Source of the DNA: Candidatus Nanohalarchaeota archaeon
GTDB taxonomy: Archaea > EX4484-52 > B79-G9
Length of the DNA: 17,156 nucleotides
Direction: 5' to 3'
NCBI GenBank assembly: GCA_003660865.1
Contig: QMVA01000011.1
Coordinates: 1-17,156, forward strand
Part shown: positions 16,601 through 17,156 of the stretch, piece after piece
Layout: every line of letters begins with the position of its first letter
Position numbering within the stretch: position 1 is the first letter of the stretch
Program-made: the position numbers and the translations under genes
The notes under the pieces: model-generated
Seen by the model: only the letters and a program-made list of their open reading frames with translations
What the model was told of the DNA's origin: nothing
Databases searched by the model: none

Positions 16601-17156
16601 CTATTACAGTATACGGACCATAAAGGAAATTTATAACTCTCTCAAGCAACTCCCCTCTTAAAGCAGAATATGAATAATCTTGACCCCAAAACCGACCCCC
16701 CCGCATCTGTTCAAATCCGAACCCGAAGTATACTATCTTGAATGTCCCACTGTCAACCCTAATCCCTCCGATATCATCGTGATAGTTATAATACTTGATA
16801 GTTCCACTTCCACTTCCTTGTGGATACAAAAGATATTTCTTTCTGCAATTCCAGTGACTACTGCAAGTAGGACAGCTATAACAATATTCCTTGAACGAAA
16901 ACCAATCCAAATCGCCTGTCACCGGGTCATTATCAAATCCATCAGTGTAATCATCATCTACATCAATAGAATCTGGAATTTTCGGATTAGAACTCAAGTA
17001 ATTTTTATAAAAATCTGAGACACGAAGGACAGCATCATAAGGTATCTGCTCCCCTGAAAGAAAAAGCGAGCCTCCATTATTAAGATACTCTGTTAATTGG
17101 GTTCTGTCATCAGACAAAAGTGTGTTTTCATACTCTCTTCCTGTCAGCCAGATAAC
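7647..17156 (-). CDS. Giant Ig-repeat cell-surface protein with C-terminal membrane anchor (5' end beyond window)
   Basis: At least 3169 codons are open to the right edge; the true start and any signal peptide lie outside. Reading inward: a class I glutamine-amidotransferase-like domain end (about 16610-17156; NNGGSLFLSGEQIPYD, FYKNYL, FKIVYFGFGFE) of the kind found in large secreted peptidases and surface proteins, carrying a C-x2-C-x2-C-x5-C insertion (16845-16883). Many Ig-like modules follow, joined by VDxxPP hinges. These include six 88-residue modules (14400-15985), a cysteine-containing group (about 13020-14360) and three more 88-residue modules (12170-12970). More divergent beta-sandwich domains run to about 9000. 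Then come a Gly/Ser linker (about 8885-8952), a NEW3/CARDB-like domain (about 8520-8832), a helical stalk, one membrane helix (about 8172-8249) and a basic, coiled-coil cytoplasmic tail of about 174 residues ending acidic. N-x-S/T sequons are very dense. The likely role is adhesion or envelope structure; no catalytic centre is visible. Confidence 0.9.
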   Translation of the reverse strand, partial: VIWLTGREYENTLLSDDRTQLTEYLNNGGSLFLSGEQIPYDAVLRVSDFYKNYLSSNPKIPDSIDVDDDYTDGFDNDPVTGDLDWFSFKEYCYSCPTCSSHWNCRKKYLLYPQGSGSGTIKYYNYHDDIGGIRVDSGTFKIVYFGFGFEQMRGGRFWGQDYSYSALRGELLERVINFLYGPYTVIVSVEPVITNSDPVIIALCHDKELYSYVDSSEYFVRSLGSAGPLKEEYGGGDLLSPIDGSFDEALEVVNGTIDISSLDDGDYTVYVHCQDKSRYWGKFDTFNFTVDTEPPALPLILIENGDSFTNDVTPAMTITDMSGGDNRPDYIAFSCDNSNYSEWIPWTVSYSLFNITGSGCALGDGFKTVYVKGKDEAGNVPIVVPDSDDIILDRVAPVYESIYPEYDSYVPVNAVIDYNVTDEGAFYRLRYDYGDGYNYKYSSVGSISTDWSTDGEKWLYLKAYDKAYNYNYTYLRYFVDSNPPFFGSVEPMNDSYINTGDNVTVNVGDKFNVYSFWYNNNDGSGNITVAVNSSFDPNWTTEGEHFLDVWANDSAGNMNHSRYRFVGDNSPPGIYNISYQNESNVTAGFSFVVNTTDNYYVSFRYYNNGSNPVNGTFSDLVPFVPGWVEEGWNDLLLWVIDGAGNVYSVLYSYFVDSTAPYVVSVNPTPGSFIRSDSNVTIDADDSGVGISGLLYYNGSGSNKTFSDNVGFNPGWSSEGTCFFWVWMNDTLGNMNYSVFTYIVDDTPPRFDSVEPENGSYVSSWSNVTVGIYEHNPDMSLYNNGSLNVTFDSSLSFNPGWSGDGVRDLYIRANDSAGNVNETYYRFVLDNSPPSVTIVFPSNGSFIKNDDMVILNTIDSPGVGVDSLWYYNGDGANSTIFSGVGFNPGWSIDGLHGLYTWSNDTLGNLNASYYEFHVDTTGPNTTSNYTSDEWADEDKDILLVCDDGGGAGCNVTSSCVKDVDSADCLSYSEANVVNVNCSFGETCQKYVHFRSNDSLGNIGPYNETSVVRIDKEAPSMTIQSPKAGKIVSGMVDVLTTVSDSGIGVNASWYDINVTVANGTLNESSQWDVVWNSSEVSNGDYNLTVYANDSFGYTRSLSVLFEVDNNLPTAVIHYPEEVYLNQDFSIDVRAARADRNLMNCSYYIYNSTDILNCSIKNVTSSDCNFSWSVDTSSWVTGNYSVNFTAFDELGNNATESAWFVFDVDEPDVSINSPVDKEWAKGVISVNYSASDDYIDKCYYRYKNWPGSFSGYYSVNCGDLLVFRFDTGTDCSDTNSSGCVVEVNSTDKAGNSDSVNVSFNVDNSPPVVAISAPAENVWLNGTFSVSHSEVDPQGQTCGYRVNGSNDTSWVVTVCNVSFDVNVLSDCLNEGVSTCRVFVNSTNNVGDVRTKGRNFSIDLSKPSFVSVNPTNNSYLKSSANIKIDVNDSLSGVSELWYRYNGAGVKKAIADDVYFNPDWPSGGNNSLEVSVSDVAGNINRSVFSYFVDDVPPYIDSISPVNGSSMRLDGNVTVDVADDGAGIGELKFDNSEFIVNESFLDNVGFDPWDSGGNKTLDLWLKDALGNLNHTVIRYFVDTFAPSLSVSILNGSYIRSSDNITVNVSDEGIGVNSTLYDAGVGSNISFVSGVSFNPGWNVEGNQQIIFYANDSFGNLNKEVYVFVVDDSAPLMSVISLNVTIAKEDDDILVSAEVSDTYGAIDSVFADVFNTTMQNVGRIKLSPGAGMVYAGTVAVNCADTGNYTLNISANDTLGLINYTTVGFIVDNSPPVFWSPVFDISSDAFYPGKRIYQNETVSFRVNVSDRHVDSVIATIDAPYGVSNYSLLPMGGNYSVDVWNVTLYNTSVLGAYTVSAVYVNDTLGNVNVTYSDPDEFLVVRGGFLVTLDDEDNIFAGENRSINVTFDFNRTLDNPNMTVYVPLNSLWNTSEDVYFFNNSVFGCEFGNGSCSLEFGTDANGTILNITVFGNSSGKVMSVYSSSIAGVSPLNDSNVTWYADILGYVYSDTTLIRTPYLNITSVLCNGLLVCVVNQSEEFVLNVTLDNKYIPGNHTGDAYDVVLDVNMGSAMLLNYTYGDIDSGSSNSSAWSVNVTSAGNFTMSFVAVDAALKYNSSVFNVSLEVKDTESPVLSNPFWDGPSSVYINGSFSAGVWATDNLNVSRVWASVLMPNGTPENQSFYLDMGGYRIGIWKLEYNQTVLVGSYNITDIFSNDTSGNIARLPWGYVFNVVNLSVVTGLSETVLNVSSNLGIYANVTGNATKISMVEAVISKPRGAVDVRTLSCKGGANGTYFYELDYSNVSRSGNYSVNVTVYSRKSMSSLENFSVNFGNVDVIYSGSDAVIIVPVNRILNLTWFIVPLGGDLVDINSSLFIENVSVINLSGGNLNVSVGNITVEDDPYGRKVSWMFNSSSIGLSNLTVSVESGVLGVMDNDTILLNVTEEDVIPPNITGSYVQYQFVNLYDINSIYANVSDNSLVDNVLFELYYPLGAVLNYTAEIVSPGRYKFDFSGINETGKYDCKVYAFDVVGNPAYSNCSFSFNATDNYNVSVVTDHTVYNKGETMYFTVVVNDVNDRIVDGYNLTLILNDSSSLEYLVDNEITDSSYREILGGDMPTVDRTDAIYIVNASVYMSGNGGSSAVNFTVSNILSTEITSLAFGDYFSVGSAVPINVTVSNRRGVGVSDARVKATCGSFVYEVEHVTSNVYVYLDYLAPSKSGFGVIVNSIDSSRNGGLNSVTLTTVEPAVQSPGDSGGSGGDGGAGGAGAVGGNWTRPMNDEVVPEKEVVKRRSFDFVLMDSEVEVVRGFNSTFYGHVMNTGDIPLVVMSRISKVCCDVSVDNEFTLPVGSGFDFPVEVHVPLRVLPGDYVVNIALLSGSSEKSKTVTLVVSENEDVLLMQRLKSILVEVGSEIERYESEGFDVVRLKAMYDDIGKLISVAEGAVEDDDVAVLQRAVLGLQLQMTGVKSKLMWFKVKKFLIDNKEMILLLFFMMFFSIYLLTEIVLPYMMLGEALVKLNRGRRIVEKTKKSAERQYFRRQIDETVFNRIMIDEQSKLLKTKSEISEIEDYMALLKKGKVREFKRLRAEREGRHKDILNMQTMESALKRSTADFLKVKIKDSKLVLFLRRLKQRLVVKIRAKRSHVDVLPVVVEPRRLGLSEDNEVKKIIEKLKMAAAELDEEDDE
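12170..12970 (-). repeat. Three further 88-residue Ig-like modules
   Basis: The same module type recurs after the cysteine-containing block, with the conserved tryptophan codons at 12786, 12522 and 12261 (spacings 264 and 261 bases). The motif varies from FNPDWP through FDPWDSG to FNPGWN. The first follows IDLSKPSF and the last ends at VVDDSAP. Confidence 0.8.
14400..15985 (-). repeat. Six tandem 88-residue Ig-like modules in the giant protein
   Basis: Each module runs from a VDxxPP hinge through SVxPxNxSYI, SNVTV, a WYYN turn, a conserved aromatic-x-P-x-W stretch (best form FNPGWS), then EG and NDSAGNxN to the next hinge. The conserved tryptophan codons lie at 15807, 15543, 15279, 15015, 14760 and 14493, so successive spacings are 264, 264, 264, 255 and 267 bases. 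The protein pattern is kept while codons differ, so this is an old duplication rather than recent nucleotide copies. Confidence 0.85.

Noticed and set aside
17115..17117. TTG as the start codon of the giant protein
   Set aside because: The same frame continues without a stop to the window edge and encodes family-typical residues (WLTGREYENTL) before this codon, so the gene is simply truncated by the window.

Overview
The window reads as archaeal chromosome. The two best markers are pantoate kinase and phosphopantothenate synthetase, which replace bacterial PanC/PanK chemistry only in archaea. They sit beside archaeal-style TATA boxes and an archaeal-type gene arrangement. I cannot name the lineage from sequence alone; a DPANN-like or deep euryarchaeal genome would fit the giant Ig-repeat surface protein, but that is inference.

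Positions 1-3245 (minus strand) hold a tightly packed CoA-precursor operon, in transcription order panD (2904-3245), pantoate kinase (2026-2898), phosphopantothenate synthetase (1244-2026), then a bifunctional 3-hexulose-6-phosphate synthase/RraA-like protein (1-1251, running off the left edge). The genes abut or overlap by a few bases. PanD makes beta-alanine, pantoate kinase makes 4-phosphopantoate, and the synthetase joins them to 4'-phosphopantothenate. The beta-alanine enzyme is the bacterial pyruvoyl type, so the operon joins one bacterial-type step to two archaeal ones.

Positions 3406-4503 (minus) encode a four-helix membrane protein with a coiled coil and a C-terminal double zinc ribbon, of unknown function. 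A 237-bp divergent intergenic region (4504-4740) carries promoters in both directions. Positions 4741-7646 (plus) hold alanine dehydrogenase (ald) and arginyl-tRNA synthetase (argS), 32 bp apart and possibly co-transcribed.

Positions 7647-17156 (minus) are one uninterrupted frame of at least 3169 residues, open at the right edge. It encodes a giant cell-surface protein: the end of a glutamine-amidotransferase-like domain, then many Ig-like modules dense in N-glycosylation sequons, a Gly-rich linker, a NEW3/CARDB-like domain, one membrane helix and a long charged cytoplasmic tail. Its stop codon lies immediately next to the argS stop codon.

The plus strand is richer in A and C than in T and G whichever way the genes run, so codon choice differs strongly between plus- and minus-strand genes and long false reading frames appear opposite the real ones. 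No tRNA, rRNA, CRISPR array or insertion sequence was seen, and no gene-free stretch exceeds 300 bases.
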